The notes: a model not told the origin generated them from the letters alone. A stretch of 64,000 nt of DNA from JAAYUD01 sp963676865 (GCA_963676865.2 CAXXSS010000001.1:124001-188000); one strand, 5' to 3'. Counted from the stretch's first letter, positions 18,627 through 28,101 are shown. A program made the numbers and translations.

Positions 18627-19023
18627 TCTTATTTTTTGTTTTTTCAGCCAAAGTCGAAGTATAATAGAACCGAGTCTCAAAAACCAGATACAATAAATAA
18701 ATCACGGCCAATGTAAAAATGAACGTTATCGCTTCCGCTTTATTGAATAGACAATAGACAAAGGCGCCCAATATCACGATAAGCATCTTCAGCATTCTCA
18801 CTGCCAGATAATAGTTTCCAGCTTTATTAGGAGCTTTTACGATAGCCCGGCTATACACCGATATGCTAACAAAACCGAACAAATAAAAGAATACCAACAA
18901 GAATGGAAATGATTTTGTATAAAACTCTGGAAAGAAATAACCATAAAACACGGCAGCCAATACACACAAAAGGGCTGTAAACAAAGTTATCGACTTGGCA
19001 AATTTTATTTTTATCAATTGCAT
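18607..19023 (-). CDS. AtpI-like small membrane protein of the ATP synthase operon
   Basis: A 138-residue protein with about four membrane helices (near 10-30, 38-58, 78-95 and 100-118) and a charged C-terminal tail, KTKNKNDETNK. Its position directly before atpB matches the AtpI assembly factor of other bacteria, but I see no strong AtpI sequence signature, so the role in c-ring assembly is inferred from position and topology. Confidence 0.8.
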   Translation of the reverse strand: MQLIKIKFAKSITLFTALLCVLAAVFYGYFFPEFYTKSFPFLLVFFYLFGFVSISVYSRAIVKAPNKAGNYYLAVRMLKMLIVILGAFVYCLFNKAEAITFIFTLAVIYLLYLVFETRFYYTSTLAEKTKNKNDETNK

Positions 19024-19052
19024 TCCGTTAGTTCCTCCTAAATATTCTAAAA

Positions 19053-19292
19053 TTACGATACGCAGACGGAAACAACTCCATCACTCATCTCGATAAAGCC
19101 ACCATTTATCTCCAGCTGATACTCTTTGTCGGCAACATAAGTCACCGTACCTTTCTTCAGCGAAGACACAATTGGTGCATGTTCTGGCAGAATAGTGAAA
19201 GCACCCAACGCGCCGGGCAGATTCACACTACTCACTTCACCATCGAACAATTCTTTCTCGGGCGATACAATATTCAAATGTAGTCTTTCCAT
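19053..19292 (-). CDS. atpC: ATP synthase F1 epsilon subunit, short form
   Basis: A 79-residue epsilon subunit starting MERLHLNIVSPEKELFDGEV. It consists only of the N-terminal beta-sandwich; the two C-terminal helices that inhibit ATP hydrolysis in E. coli (about 138 residues in total) are absent. It follows atpD after 12 bp. The short form seems normal for this phylum rather than a truncation, because the stop is followed directly by normal operon spacing. Confidence 0.94.
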   Translation of the reverse strand: MERLHLNIVSPEKELFDGEVSSVNLPGALGAFTILPEHAPIVSSLKKGTVTYVADKEYQLEINGGFIEMSDGVVSVCVS

Positions 19293-19304
19293 TATTTCAG
19301 GTCA

Positions 19305-20828
19305 TTAATTCTGAGTAAATTGTTCAAGAATCTTTTTACCCTTGGCAATAGCTTCTTCAATAGTACCTACGTTGAGGAATGCTTGCTCCGGCATATCATC
19401 TACCTCACCGTCAAGAATCATCTTGAATCCCTTAATAGTATCTTCGATATCGACCATCACGCCAGGTACGCCGGTAAACTGTTCGGCAACGGCAAACGGC
19501 TGCGAAAGAAAACGCTGCACTCTACGTGCACGGTTCACAACCGTACGATCGGAATCCGAAAGCTCTTCCATACCCAAGATCGAAATAATATCCTGCAATT
19601 CCTTATTACGCTGCAAAATTTGTTTCACACGCTCGGCTATTTCATAGTGTTCCTGACCTACGATATTCGGATCGAGGATACGCGATGTAGAATCCAACGG
19701 ATCAACAGCGGGGTATATACCCATTTCCGTAATCTTACGATTCAATACCGTCGTTGCATCCAAGTGACTGAAAGTCGTTGCAGGAGCCGGGTCGGTATAG
19801 TCGTCGGCAGGTACGTAAACAGCCTGCACCGAAGTAATAGAACCATATTTAGTAGAAGCGATGCGCTCTTGCATCGTACCCATTTCGGTAGCCAACGTCG
19901 GCTGATAACCTACAGCCGAAGGCATACGGCCCAACAGAGCAGATACCTCTGAACCGGCCTGAGTGAAACGGAAAATATTATCGATAAAGAGCAATATATC
20001 ATTAGTAGCTCCGGCTTTGGCACCGGCATCACGAAACGATTCGGCAACCGTCAGACCCGACAATGCCACCGAAGCACGTGCTCCAGGAGGTTCGTTCATC
20101 TGACCGTAGACCAACGTAGCCTGAGATTTGGCAACCTCATCGTAGTCTACTTTAGACAAATCCCATTTGCCATCTTTCATGCCGTCCATGAATTCCTTAC
20201 CATAGCGTATTACGCCCGAATCGAGCATATCGCGCAACAAGTCGTTACCCTCACGAGTACGTTCACCTACACCGGCAAATACAGAGAAACCATTGTTCTT
20301 CTTGGCTATGTTGTTGATAAGCTCCATGATAAGCACAGTCTTACCTACACCGGCACCTCCGAACAAACCAATTTTTCCACCTTTACTATATGGTTCCAGC
20401 AAGTCGATCACCTTAATACCCGTATAGAGTACTTCTTGCACAGTAACCAAATCTTCAAACTTAGGAGGCTCGCGATGTATCGGATAAGATTCCTTCCGTT
20501 CGATAGGGGTCATACCGTCTATCGTATCGCCTACAACATTCATCAGCCTACCTTTAATTTCGGGGCCGACAGGCATCGTGATAGATCCTCCCGTGGGATA
20601 TACTTTCAATCCGCGTTGTAAACCGTCGGTACTGTCCATGGCTATGGCACGCACCGTATCCTCACCGATATGCTGCTGCACCTCCACTATGAGCGTCTTG
20701 CCGTTCGGTCTTTTCACTTCAAGCGCATCGTGTATCCTTGGCAATGCTTTTTCGGCGTCAACACCGTCGAAATAAACATCAACTACCGGGCCAATGACTT
20801 GAGATATACGTCCAATAATTTGTGGCAT
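19305..20828 (-). CDS. atpD: ATP synthase F1 beta subunit
   Basis: A 507-residue catalytic beta subunit with the P-loop GGAGVGKT at residues 157-164, VFAGVGERTREGND, and ILLFIDNIFRFTQAGSEVSA. It is first in the operon, which runs in the order atpD-C-I-B-E-F-H-A-G. A -7 box lies 49-56 bp upstream, and the gene is divergent from the MBL-fold hydrolase. Confidence 0.98.
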   Translation of the reverse strand: MPQIIGRISQVIGPVVDVYFDGVDAEKALPRIHDALEVKRPNGKTLIVEVQQHIGEDTVRAIAMDSTDGLQRGLKVYPTGGSITMPVGPEIKGRLMNVVGDTIDGMTPIERKESYPIHREPPKFEDLVTVQEVLYTGIKVIDLLEPYSKGGKIGLFGGAGVGKTVLIMELINNIAKKNNGFSVFAGVGERTREGNDLLRDMLDSGVIRYGKEFMDGMKDGKWDLSKVDYDEVAKSQATLVYGQMNEPPGARASVALSGLTVAESFRDAGAKAGATNDILLFIDNIFRFTQAGSEVSALLGRMPSAVGYQPTLATEMGTMQERIASTKYGSITSVQAVYVPADDYTDPAPATTFSHLDATTVLNRKITEMGIYPAVDPLDSTSRILDPNIVGQEHYEIAERVKQILQRNKELQDIISILGMEELSDSDRTVVNRARRVQRFLSQPFAVAEQFTGVPGVMVDIEDTIKGFKMILDGEVDDMPEQAFLNVGTIEEAIAKGKKILEQFTQN

Positions 20829-20876
20829 AATTTATATGATTATTACTTAGTTTCGTTATTTCTTTTTTCGTTTGAG

Positions 20877-20884
20877 CAAAATTA
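20877..20884 (-). promoter_or_regulatory. -7 promoter box for the ATP synthase operon
   Basis: The minus strand reads TAATTTTG, with a TTTG at 20910-20907 about 22 nt further upstream as a -33 candidate. Confidence 0.55.
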
Positions 20885-20998
20885 AAGTAAATAGCAATAC
20901 CCGCCGCAAAAATATTATTTTATTTTGTTATCAAAGCTAAATATGGATATATTTTTTCATTTATCGAACAGAAATAGAGAAAAAACAGACGCTTTTAG

Positions 20999-21006
20999 TA
21001 CCTTTG
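20999..21006 (+). promoter_or_regulatory. -7 promoter box for the MBL-fold hydrolase gene
   Basis: TACCTTTG is an exact TAnnTTTG box, 40 bp before the start codon. Confidence 0.6.
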
Positions 21007-21045
21007 TGACATTTTTGAAATGATCAAAGAAGGAAGATAAAGAAT

Positions 21046-21852
21046 ATGAAGGTAAGATTTATGTGTTTGGCCAGCGGAAGCGATGGCAATTGCTTCTATC
21101 TCGGCACGGAGCATTATGGTATTCTAATAGATGCAGGAATTAGTTTGAGAAATATCCGAAAGACTCTTAAAGACATCGGCGTGGACATGTCCACACTGCG
21201 TGGCGTGTTCGTCACTCACGATCATGCCGATCATATAAAATCAGTAGGAAACATCGGCGAGAAATGCAACATTCCGATTTACGCCACCAAGCTAGTGCAC
21301 AAAGGCATCCAAAAGAGTTACTGTGTCACCCAAGAGCTGTCGGCCATCAATATACGCTATATCGAGAAAGATAAAACGATAGACTTGGAAGATTTCCATA
21401 TCACCGCATTCGAGGTGCCCCACGACGGAACCGACAATGTAGGCTACCACATCCAAATAGACGGCAAAGTGTTCTGCTTTCTCACCGACTTGGGCGAGAT
21501 CACACCCACCGTACAAACGCATATCGCGCAAGCCAACTATCTGATTATAGAAGCCAACTACGACTGCGACATGTTGATGTCGGGCAAATACCCCATACAT
21601 CTCAAGCAACGCATTTATGGCGACCACGGACATTTGTGCAACGAAGCTACGGGAGACTTCCTCGCCAACCACTTTCCCAAAGACCTCCATTATATCTGGC
21701 TATGCCACCTGAGCAAAGACAACAATCGCCCCAACATAGCTTATCATACCGTCAAAGAGAAATTGGAAGAAAACGGAATCATTGTCGACAAAGATGTGCA
21801 ACTCTTTGCTCTACAACGCACTATACCTTCCAAACTGTTTACCTTCGAATAA
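21046..21852 (+). CDS. MBL-fold metallo-hydrolase (YycJ/WalJ-like)
   Basis: A 268-residue metallo-beta-lactamase-fold protein beginning FMCLASGSDGNCFYLGT, as in the YycJ/WalJ group. The metal site HDHADH spans residues 58-63, and further ligands are probably in FEVPHDGTDNVGY and the C-terminal WLCHLSKDNN. The family is thought to act as a single-domain DNase or phosphodiesterase; the exact substrate is not known. It has its own promoter and is divergent from the ATP synthase operon. Confidence 0.9.
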   Translation: MKVRFMCLASGSDGNCFYLGTEHYGILIDAGISLRNIRKTLKDIGVDMSTLRGVFVTHDHADHIKSVGNIGEKCNIPIYATKLVHKGIQKSYCVTQELSAINIRYIEKDKTIDLEDFHITAFEVPHDGTDNVGYHIQIDGKVFCFLTDLGEITPTVQTHIAQANYLIIEANYDCDMLMSGKYPIHLKQRIYGDHGHLCNEATGDFLANHFPKDLHYIWLCHLSKDNNRPNIAYHTVKEKLEENGIIVDKDVQLFALQRTIPSKLFTFE

Positions 21853-21913
21853 ACGAAACAAAAAAAGTAAGAAAAAAGAGACTCTTTCTCTTGGTAAACT
21901 AAAAATTATGAGC

Positions 21914-21921
21914 TACCTTTG
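21914..21921 (+). promoter_or_regulatory. Promoter of tRNA-Lys
   Basis: TACCTTTG forms the -7 box, with TTG at 21891-21893 at the -33 distance, 23 bp before the tRNA. Confidence 0.65.
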
Positions 21922-21944
21922 CAACCGCAAAATCAAAAAGAAAT

Positions 21945-22017
21945 GCGCTCTTAGCTCAGTTGGTAGAGCAATTGACTCTTAATCAATGGGTCCAGGGTTC
22001 GAGCCCCTGAGGGCGTA
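21945..22017 (+). tRNA. tRNA-Lys (anticodon CTT)
   Basis: A full 73-nt cloverleaf. Acceptor GCGCTCT pairs with AGGGCGT (two G-U pairs), the D arm is GCTC...GAGC, and the anticodon loop CTCTTAA carries CTT. The T arm is CAGGG-TTCGAGC-CCCTG and the discriminator base is A. No CCA is encoded. Promoter and terminator flank it closely, so it is a single-gene unit. Confidence 0.95.
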
Positions 22018-22023
22018 CAAAAG

Positions 22024-22076
22024 AAAGAGGAACAACAAATTAAGAATAAACATCTTAAAGTTGTTCCTCTTTTTTT
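22024..22076 (+). terminator. Terminator of tRNA-Lys
   Basis: A 13-bp stem (22024-22036 with 22060-22072), with an inner TTAAGA/TCTTAA pairing, is followed by a run of T to 22076. Confidence 0.9.
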
Positions 22077-22114
22077 GCATCCCCCGCAGCTCACGTATGC
22101 CAGTGAGCCAATAT

Positions 22115-24553
22115 TCAATTCCCGTTTATCTTCTTCAGGTCTGTATTATTTATCGCATGAGCTACTCTAGGCACCTCTTTCTTCAGTTTACCGAACCGGT
22201 AATCGATACTTATGCCTATAGATCGATATTCATTACGATTTACCGACTGAAAGCGAAATCCATTCCCTTCTTCCCAATAGGAATACCTTTTATATTTGCG
22301 TAAGAAATTATTAGCATAACACGACACCGTAAGCTTTTTATCAAGAAAAAGACGACGTAATGAGAGCCCATAAGAAGAAGTTCCGGATACTTTTCCCTGA
22401 GGAGTAATGCACGAGCTGTTCCATGATCCGTTCACACTCATTGAGATACTCCACGGAAGAGATTGTTCCAAATTCCAATCTACGGTATAGGACGGGCCCC
22501 TGCGATTGCCGCCACTCGGTATACTTCGATATTGATTGTACGTCCAATTGGCATTAACGCTACCATACAAATGCTTATAAATAGTTCCACTCGCATATAG
22601 ACTTACCCACATAGCCGAACAACTCCCTATATTACGAAAAGTGTGATTCAGTACTTTATCGGTAACGAATGTATACGACTCAATGCTATTATCGGTCAAC
22701 GAATAGCCCGACGAAAGACTGATACTGGCTTTGTCTCCCGTACAATTATATTCTACATCCCAAGTATTGTTTTTCTCGCACTTCAATGCCGGATTACCGA
22801 AATAGATATTCAGCGGATCGTCGTTTTTGATACGAGGATTAAGGAAGTTTATATCCGGGCGGCTAATACGCATATTATACGACAATTTCAAGTTGTTATT
22901 CTCATCAATACCCCAGAAAAGAGAAGCCGAAGGAACGATATTGCCGTAATGAGTGGTAAAGTGGTCGTCCGTGCTCCCCACTTCATTCATGTTTTCGTGA
23001 GTATATTCGTATCTCAGTCCTCCTTTGGCACTCCAGTTCTTTTCTTTCAGCACATATTCACCATACGCAGCATAGATAGATTGCTTCTGACGATAACACA
23101 AACGTTGCTCGGCATTCTCAGTATAATCGCTGTCGCCATTACGGGTGTAATACGAATGACTGTTTTTATTCCGACGTGCAATATACTTCACACCCGCCTC
23201 TATCGTTTGTCCCCGAGCAATCGGATCGGTATAATCCAACTGAACGGTGTTTTCGGTCGTATTAGGATTATCTTTTCGATAGATGCCCGTATACGGAAAC
23301 GAATAATTCACCATATTTGTATAGTCCGTATATGTTTTCTGTCGATGCGGAAACGCACTCAACTGGTAAGACAATACAACCATTTTCCCTTTCTTGCGAA
23401 AAGATCTCTGATAGTTAGATTGCACCACAATCATATCCAACGAATTTCTTATCCGATTATTTTCATCGTACGAGGATGCAAGGTTTCCACCGGAAGTATA
23501 CATTTTTGTCGTTCCATTTACATCCACCGGATTACGAATAGCCATGATACCCCCAGCAAAAGTAAAGAGCCGCAAAGAATCGATATCATAACTCAGTTCC
23601 ACATCGTCGGTAGTCCCAGCGAACGGCTTCTCCTTTTTGTTATCGCTAGATACTTGTTTATAATTATCGGGCGATTGATAGTTAACATATTCATTGTCCG
23701 CATACGAGTACCTCGCATCATTGCGTGCCAAAGAAGCATGACCGGAAATCGAAAGTTTACCCACTTGCAGGGTCGAATATACCCTGCCATATTGAGAATT
23801 ATTGGTGACACTGCCCGACAGCGATACCGAATACCCGGGCATCACCTTTCTACGTACAATATTAAGAATGCCGGCAACGCCCTCTGCATCATATTTTGCA
23901 TCGGGATTGGTAATCACTTGCACCGACTTAATCGTATTGGCAGGCATATTTTTCAAGACATCCGCCATATTTTGCGAATTGATGACAATACTGGGGCGTC
24001 CGTCGATATAAACCTTAAAGTCTCCCCTTCCCTTAAGTTTGACGTCGCTCAATCCACTAACTGTAACAAAAGGGACTTTCCGCAGTATATCCAACACATT
24101 GCTCACAGCAGCATTGGGGTCGCGTTCCACGTCATATTCGAGTTTGTCTATATCGACTTTTATCAATTTCCGGCGAGAGACCACCGTAACGCCCTTAAGG
24201 CTTTGTATATCGTTGTGGGTATAGATCATACCCATATCTACCACAGTGCGGTCGTGCAACACCACCTTTCTTTGCACCGTTGCCATGCCCACACAAGTGA
24301 AAGACAGTAAATAAGTCCCACTATTGATGAGCGAGAAATCAAATTCACCATATTCACCGGTCATCAGCATTTTCAGGGCCTTTTGGTGATCTTGCATGCT
24401 ATAGACACTAACCGTCACATAAGGTTCACGTTCGTGAGTCAATGTGTCAATCAGCACCCCTTTCACCCGAAACGCTCCCGGCATTTTAGATTGGGCCTGT
24501 AGACCAATACAAAAGGTACAAAAGAGTAATAGATATACACAACACTTTTTCAT
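22115..24553 (-). CDS. TonB-dependent-receptor-like outer-membrane beta-barrel protein
   Basis: Start taken at ATG 24553 (MKKCCVYLLLFCTFCIGLQA), which gives a signal peptide. The roughly 812-residue protein has a carboxypeptidase-regulatory-like domain (about 30-110), a plug-like domain with VYIDGRPSIVI and VQVITNPDAKYDAEGVAGILN, and a long barrel of the OMP_b-brl_3 type ending in IDYRFGK plus a short tail. There is no SusD partner nearby, so it is a solitary receptor of unknown substrate. A long plus-strand frame opposite it is a shadow. Confidence 0.88.
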   Translation of the reverse strand: MKKCCVYLLLFCTFCIGLQAQSKMPGAFRVKGVLIDTLTHEREPYVTVSVYSMQDHQKALKMLMTGEYGEFDFSLINSGTYLLSFTCVGMATVQRKVVLHDRTVVDMGMIYTHNDIQSLKGVTVVSRRKLIKVDIDKLEYDVERDPNAAVSNVLDILRKVPFVTVSGLSDVKLKGRGDFKVYIDGRPSIVINSQNMADVLKNMPANTIKSVQVITNPDAKYDAEGVAGILNIVRRKVMPGYSVSLSGSVTNNSQYGRVYSTLQVGKLSISGHASLARNDARYSYADNEYVNYQSPDNYKQVSSDNKKEKPFAGTTDDVELSYDIDSLRLFTFAGGIMAIRNPVDVNGTTKMYTSGGNLASSYDENNRIRNSLDMIVVQSNYQRSFRKKGKMVVLSYQLSAFPHRQKTYTDYTNMVNYSFPYTGIYRKDNPNTTENTVQLDYTDPIARGQTIEAGVKYIARRNKNSHSYYTRNGDSDYTENAEQRLCYRQKQSIYAAYGEYVLKEKNWSAKGGLRYEYTHENMNEVGSTDDHFTTHYGNIVPSASLFWGIDENNNLKLSYNMRISRPDINFLNPRIKNDDPLNIYFGNPALKCEKNNTWDVEYNCTGDKASISLSSGYSLTDNSIESYTFVTDKVLNHTFRNIGSCSAMWVSLYASGTIYKHLYGSVNANWTYNQYRSIPSGGNRRGPSYTVDWNLEQSLPWSISMSVNGSWNSSCITPQGKVSGTSSYGLSLRRLFLDKKLTVSCYANNFLRKYKRYSYWEEGNGFRFQSVNRNEYRSIGISIDYRFGKLKKEVPRVAHAINNTDLKKINGN

Positions 24554-24770
24554 AGTAACATAATACAAGTCATAGACTCTACAACCAGAGCCTATCTATT
24601 TCCTATTAGCCTTCCTTATATATAGGAAAGCCGTGGCAATTTACAGAAAAAAGTTTACTTACACAAATACAGCAGCAATATATTTTATAATATACTTGCG
24701 TGAATATCAAAGTCCCTATCATCTATACTAGATTTGACAAAAGAGGTTTTAAGGTAATAACAATGGGTAT

Positions 24771-25433
24771 TTATTCTTTCTTATTTATTTTTTCTTTCTC
24801 CTCTTTTTTCTCTCCGATGAATAAGCTGGCTATATAAGCTGTATAAGTACCAAATAGGCCAACACCAGAAACCATTAAAACAATTCCTATTAGTCTTCCT
24901 TCAAGCGTTACCGGATATCGGTCACCGTATCCTACGGTAGTGATGGTCGTCATTGTCCACCATATAGCATCATCAGCAGTTTTTATATTACTATTCGGTG
25001 CCTTTTCTACAGAAAGTATGGATATTGATGAAAAGATTATTAACAGAATAGTAATAACCAAAACGGATAACATAGTTCCTTTAATTTTACTTTTGAAAAC
25101 ATATCGCATCAATATTTCGGTACTTCTAAAAGCTCTAAGAATTCTCAATAACCTAATCAATCTAAACAATCGCCCAAACCTCAATATATTAATAGATGGT
25201 ATGCTCGATATTAAATCAATCCACCCCCATCTCATGAACTTCCATTTATTCTCTGCATGTATAAAACCGGTAATAAAATCAATAAGGAATACTACACAGA
25301 CGCAATTATCTATCATATCCAACAGCATCATTGTTTGATAAGGCACATTAACTACTGAAGTAATTGCTAATACTCCTAAAACGTATATCGATAAAACAAT
25401 AATTATTAAGTCAAAGAATTTAATTGATTTCAT
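24771..25433 (-). CDS. Voltage-gated-type potassium channel subunit (six membrane helices)
   Basis: A 220-residue channel. The S4-like helix has regularly spaced arginines (RFGRLFRLIRLLRILRAFR), and the pore loop WTMTTITTVGYGD carries the selectivity filter TVGYGD typical of potassium channels. S1-S3 precede (about 8-70) and the last helix is GIVLMVSGVGLFGTYTAYIAS. The C-terminal tail is short and lysine-rich, with no RCK or cyclic-nucleotide domain. It should form a tetramer in the inner membrane. Confidence 0.93.
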   Translation of the reverse strand: MKSIKFFDLIIIVLSIYVLGVLAITSVVNVPYQTMMLLDMIDNCVCVVFLIDFITGFIHAENKWKFMRWGWIDLISSIPSINILRFGRLFRLIRLLRILRAFRSTEILMRYVFKSKIKGTMLSVLVITILLIIFSSISILSVEKAPNSNIKTADDAIWWTMTTITTVGYGDRYPVTLEGRLIGIVLMVSGVGLFGTYTAYIASLFIGEKKEEKEKINKKE

Positions 25434-25579
25434 TTTTACAGATTATATATATTTTCTAAGTTTTATTTAGTCCCTGTTTAAAATTCGTTGGAATGCTTTT
25501 TAAAAGGTTTCCCTATTAGCCGGATAGTTCCTTTCTTTGAAGTGGCCAAACCTAAAGAAAAATGTATCAGACTGATTGA

Positions 25580-26230
25580 ATGGAAACCGAGTGGCAATAT
25601 ATAACAAAAGTGTTGAACCTGCAAGAAAGAAAGCGAAAATATGATTCACGGATGATTTGGAATGCCATTTTTATTTGGTAAAGACGGGGTGCCATTGGCG
25701 CATGCTTCCAAAGGAATTTCCTAAATGGGAATTATTGCTGTCCGATAAAACTTTTGTCGAAATTTAGTTGTTGCTAAAAGTGCTCTAAAACAATTATATT
25801 TGTGGCTTTTCAGAGCTTTTATGTCTAATATATTGGTAATATAAGGCAATTTGCTCTTGTTTACTGTTCAAAAGAAAAAGTAAGCCCCTAATTTAGGAAA
25901 GCGCTTGAGTGCCCTATAAAAAAAGGCTCTTAAAACTTTCGGTTTGTTTTTATCGGACAGCAATAAATGGGAATAGGTTTATTACTATTATCACAAATGG
26001 GCTTCGCTTGAAGACTTTAACTTATTATTAGGCCATTTACGTGGATATCATATAAGTGGTGATTAGTTGCTATAAAGAATAGGGATTCAGGTCCATTTAT
26101 AAAAGATCGATCTAGAAAGAACCTTTTCGTGGCTGAACAATGATATCAAATCATCTTTGAATCAAATTAAAATATTGCATAAACTCTGAAAGAACCGAAA
26201 TCATAGGAAAAAGGAAAATTCAGAAATCGT
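25580..26230 (+). pseudogene. Decayed IS5-type transposase gene, split by a MITE
   Basis: From ATG 25580 the frame encodes METEWQYITKVLNLQERK and SRMIWNAIF. A missing T near 25670 shifts the frame, after which KTGCHWRMLPKEFPKWE continues, the classic N-terminus of IS5-family transposases. The 235-bp element at 25732-25966 interrupts it; beyond, VYYYYHKWASLEDFNLLL and later ERTFSWLNND continue the same protein. Stops and shifts show it is dead. I could not fix its outer ends. The remaining DNA in 25434-26414 has no other gene; a run of nine C lies at 26346-26354. Confidence 0.8.
25732..25966. mobile_element. MITE-like element with 19-bp terminal inverted repeats and target duplication
   Basis: The left end TTATTGCTGTCCGATAAAA (25732-25750) is matched in inverse orientation at the right end (25948-25966). 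ATGGGAA is duplicated on both sides (25725-25731 and 25967-25973; up to 9 bp if end bases are shared). Removing the element rejoins the transposase codons ...KWE/VYYYYHKW. The 235-bp interior has no open frame, so it must have been moved by a transposase supplied in trans. Confidence 0.85.
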
Positions 26231-26414
26231 TTGGCGAGAAATAGCTTACCAATTTACGGTAATTGTTGATAAGTGAAGATATGCCAAGTACATCAAACCA
26301 CCCAAACATATTAAGCGTAAGTGGTCTGAAAATGACATATATGCTCCCCCCCCCACAAATAGACTAAGACTGGATAATATTAAATTTCTTAATAATTTTG
26401 TCGTCGCCATAGTA

Positions 26415-27164
26415 TTATTCTATTGGTTCTCTCTTCCAGTTTTTGCCACCACATTCTTTGTACTTTAAGTCTTGATAGGGGTAATACATATCCATGCCGT
26501 CGAAAGAAGACATATATACGAAGTGATCGGCAAGTTTAATGTATTCTTTAGCGTCGTTCAATTGGTAAGCAATATCCTTTTTGATAAGTTTGCTCAACTT
26601 GTCTGTATCATAAACGTACAGATTCATCCTACCTGATTTATCAAATGTCTTTTTATAGCTCTTAGCAAAAAGGTGTAAACTATTCTCAGATAAATCTTTC
26701 CGTAAAATTAATACATAATGATTTTCGACACTATTATTGTCATTAGTAAAAAGAAGTTTAAAGTCTTTATTTTCCTTAAGGTTTGCCAACTTTGTGGTAG
26801 CCTCTTTAAATGCGATGACATTTTTTTTAACCCATCCTATATGTGTCTGGCTGAGCCAATCAGGATCGACTACTTGAATTTTAACCCATTCGGCTTTTTC
26901 TTCAAGCACTTTTACTTTGCATGAATTGTCAATCTGCAGATAGTCAATTTCTCCGGTAGCAGCTTTATATTTCTCGTTGACTATCTTATTGGCATTTTTA
27001 GAAGGCTTAATCAGTAAATATGCCTTTTTGTTTACGCCTAATACTTCATCTTCTGTCTGAGAAGGCTTTTGTCCCACTACTTCAGCGGGTAAAGGTTGGT
27101 TCGTCTTATGCCCACATGAAATTAAAAAGCAAAGCATCACAGCACTTAACACTAACTTTTTCAT
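26415..27164 (-). CDS. Putative lipoprotein with bacterial SH3-like domain
   Basis: Start taken at ATG 27164, giving MKKLVLSAVMLCFLISCG with a lipobox cysteine at position 18. The region around VNKKAYLLIKPSKNANKIV and CKVKVLEEKAEWVKIQVV resembles a bacterial SH3 domain, ending in HIGWVKKNVI. The C-terminal half is unrecognised and ends in a tyrosine-rich stretch. It is probably membrane-anchored and faces the periplasm or cell surface. Function unknown. Confidence 0.7.
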   Translation of the reverse strand: MKKLVLSAVMLCFLISCGHKTNQPLPAEVVGQKPSQTEDEVLGVNKKAYLLIKPSKNANKIVNEKYKAATGEIDYLQIDNSCKVKVLEEKAEWVKIQVVDPDWLSQTHIGWVKKNVIAFKEATTKLANLKENKDFKLLFTNDNNSVENHYVLILRKDLSENSLHLFAKSYKKTFDKSGRMNLYVYDTDKLSKLIKKDIAYQLNDAKEYIKLADHFVYMSSFDGMDMYYPYQDLKYKECGGKNWKREPIE

Positions 27165-27304
27165 ACGTTCATTCATACCTGTTAGTTTCTTATTGTCCTT
27201 TATCTAAATATACGCAGAAGCGTGGAACTGAATATGCCACTCTATTGTACAGGCCATGAGAAAACCTTAATCAACGGATATGGATAACAGTCCCAAATCT
27301 CTTA

Positions 27305-27312
27305 CAAAGATA
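27305..27312 (-). promoter_or_regulatory. Candidate -7 box for the SH3 lipoprotein
   Basis: The minus strand reads TATCTTTG, 141 bp before the start. Confidence 0.3.
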
Positions 27313-27446
27313 GTAAATATTCTGTAAAAAATATTTTTTTCAGTTGGCTTTTTATCTTTTCATATAGTCTTCCGAGAGCTCTAGAAAGTTTATATAATTC
27401 CACAACACTGACGATATCGCAGTAGCAGTACCAAGCGTAGCACTGC

Positions 27447-27660
27447 AATTAGTACATAATCCGGAGCATATCCACCCACATTAGAGCATATTGACACCAA
27501 CCATAGTAATCGAATAGTTTCAGACGGTTATCAAATCTTCATAATATTGTCAACTTGGAAAATTCTGAAAGTGTCTAAAACTTCTCTGAATACATATTCC
27601 GACGATACCCGTTCATCTTGCCTCAATGTGGGTGGATATGCTCCGGATTATGTACTGATT
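27447..27660. repeat. 214-bp segment bounded by 36-bp inverted repeats
   Basis: Bases 27451-27482 (starting AGTACATAATCCGGAGCATA) are an exact inverse of 27625-27656; with one mismatch the arms extend to 36 bp. GAGCATAT also repeats directly inside the left end (27464-27471 and 27485-27492), as in ends of some IS families. No open frame lies between. It may be a MITE or two remaining IS ends. Confidence 0.75.
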
Positions 27661-27817
27661 ATGTAGAAAAAATTGGTAGGTCAATTATCTACATACAAAA
27701 AGCTAATAGTTTATTTCAACAAAAGAAATGATACAAAAATGCTTGAATAAGACGCAAGAACTATATATAATATCTTATTATAACTATAATAAACCCAAAA
27801 AAGAGAAAAGTCATTAA

Positions 27818-27985
27818 ATTAAGGCAATAGAGAAATTAAATCCAACAGTCAAAGAGATTGTTTATAGTTATGGTGCAATAGAAAGTTATATAGACCTGAG
27901 TTCAACTGATAAATCATGGAAAACTAAATTGGAAGGAAGTGCATTTAAAATCGATAATCGTTTTATTGAGAGTCTTATAGCCTAA
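27818..27985 (+). pseudogene. Orphan open frame without a start codon
   Basis: After a stop at 27815 the frame reads AIEKLNPTVKEIVYSYGAIE and on to FIESLIA before TAA at 27983-27985. It has no ATG/GTG/TTG at a sensible place and no recognised family. It may be the last 55 codons of a lost gene. The surrounding 27661-28101 shows nothing else. Confidence 0.25.
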
Positions 27986-28101
27986 TGATTTCTAAATACT
28001 GCTCGTAGCAATCAAATTACAGAACTATCACCATTTTAAAATATGGAGTATCTTTACAATACATGCTTTATCGGAAACTTACCGTATATCTTCCACAATA
28101 T

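Noticed and set aside
17559..18716. 385-codon open frame opposite atpB
   Set aside because: It is antisense to atpB and rich in His, Gln and Tyr with no domain pattern, a typical shadow frame.
22643..24310. 555-codon open frame opposite the TonB-type receptor
   Set aside because: It is antisense to a well-supported gene, lacks family motifs, and arises from the codon bias of the real gene.
26346..26354. Run of nine C as a phase-variation switch
   Set aside because: It lies downstream of the lipoprotein stop in non-coding DNA and is in no promoter or frame that it could switch.
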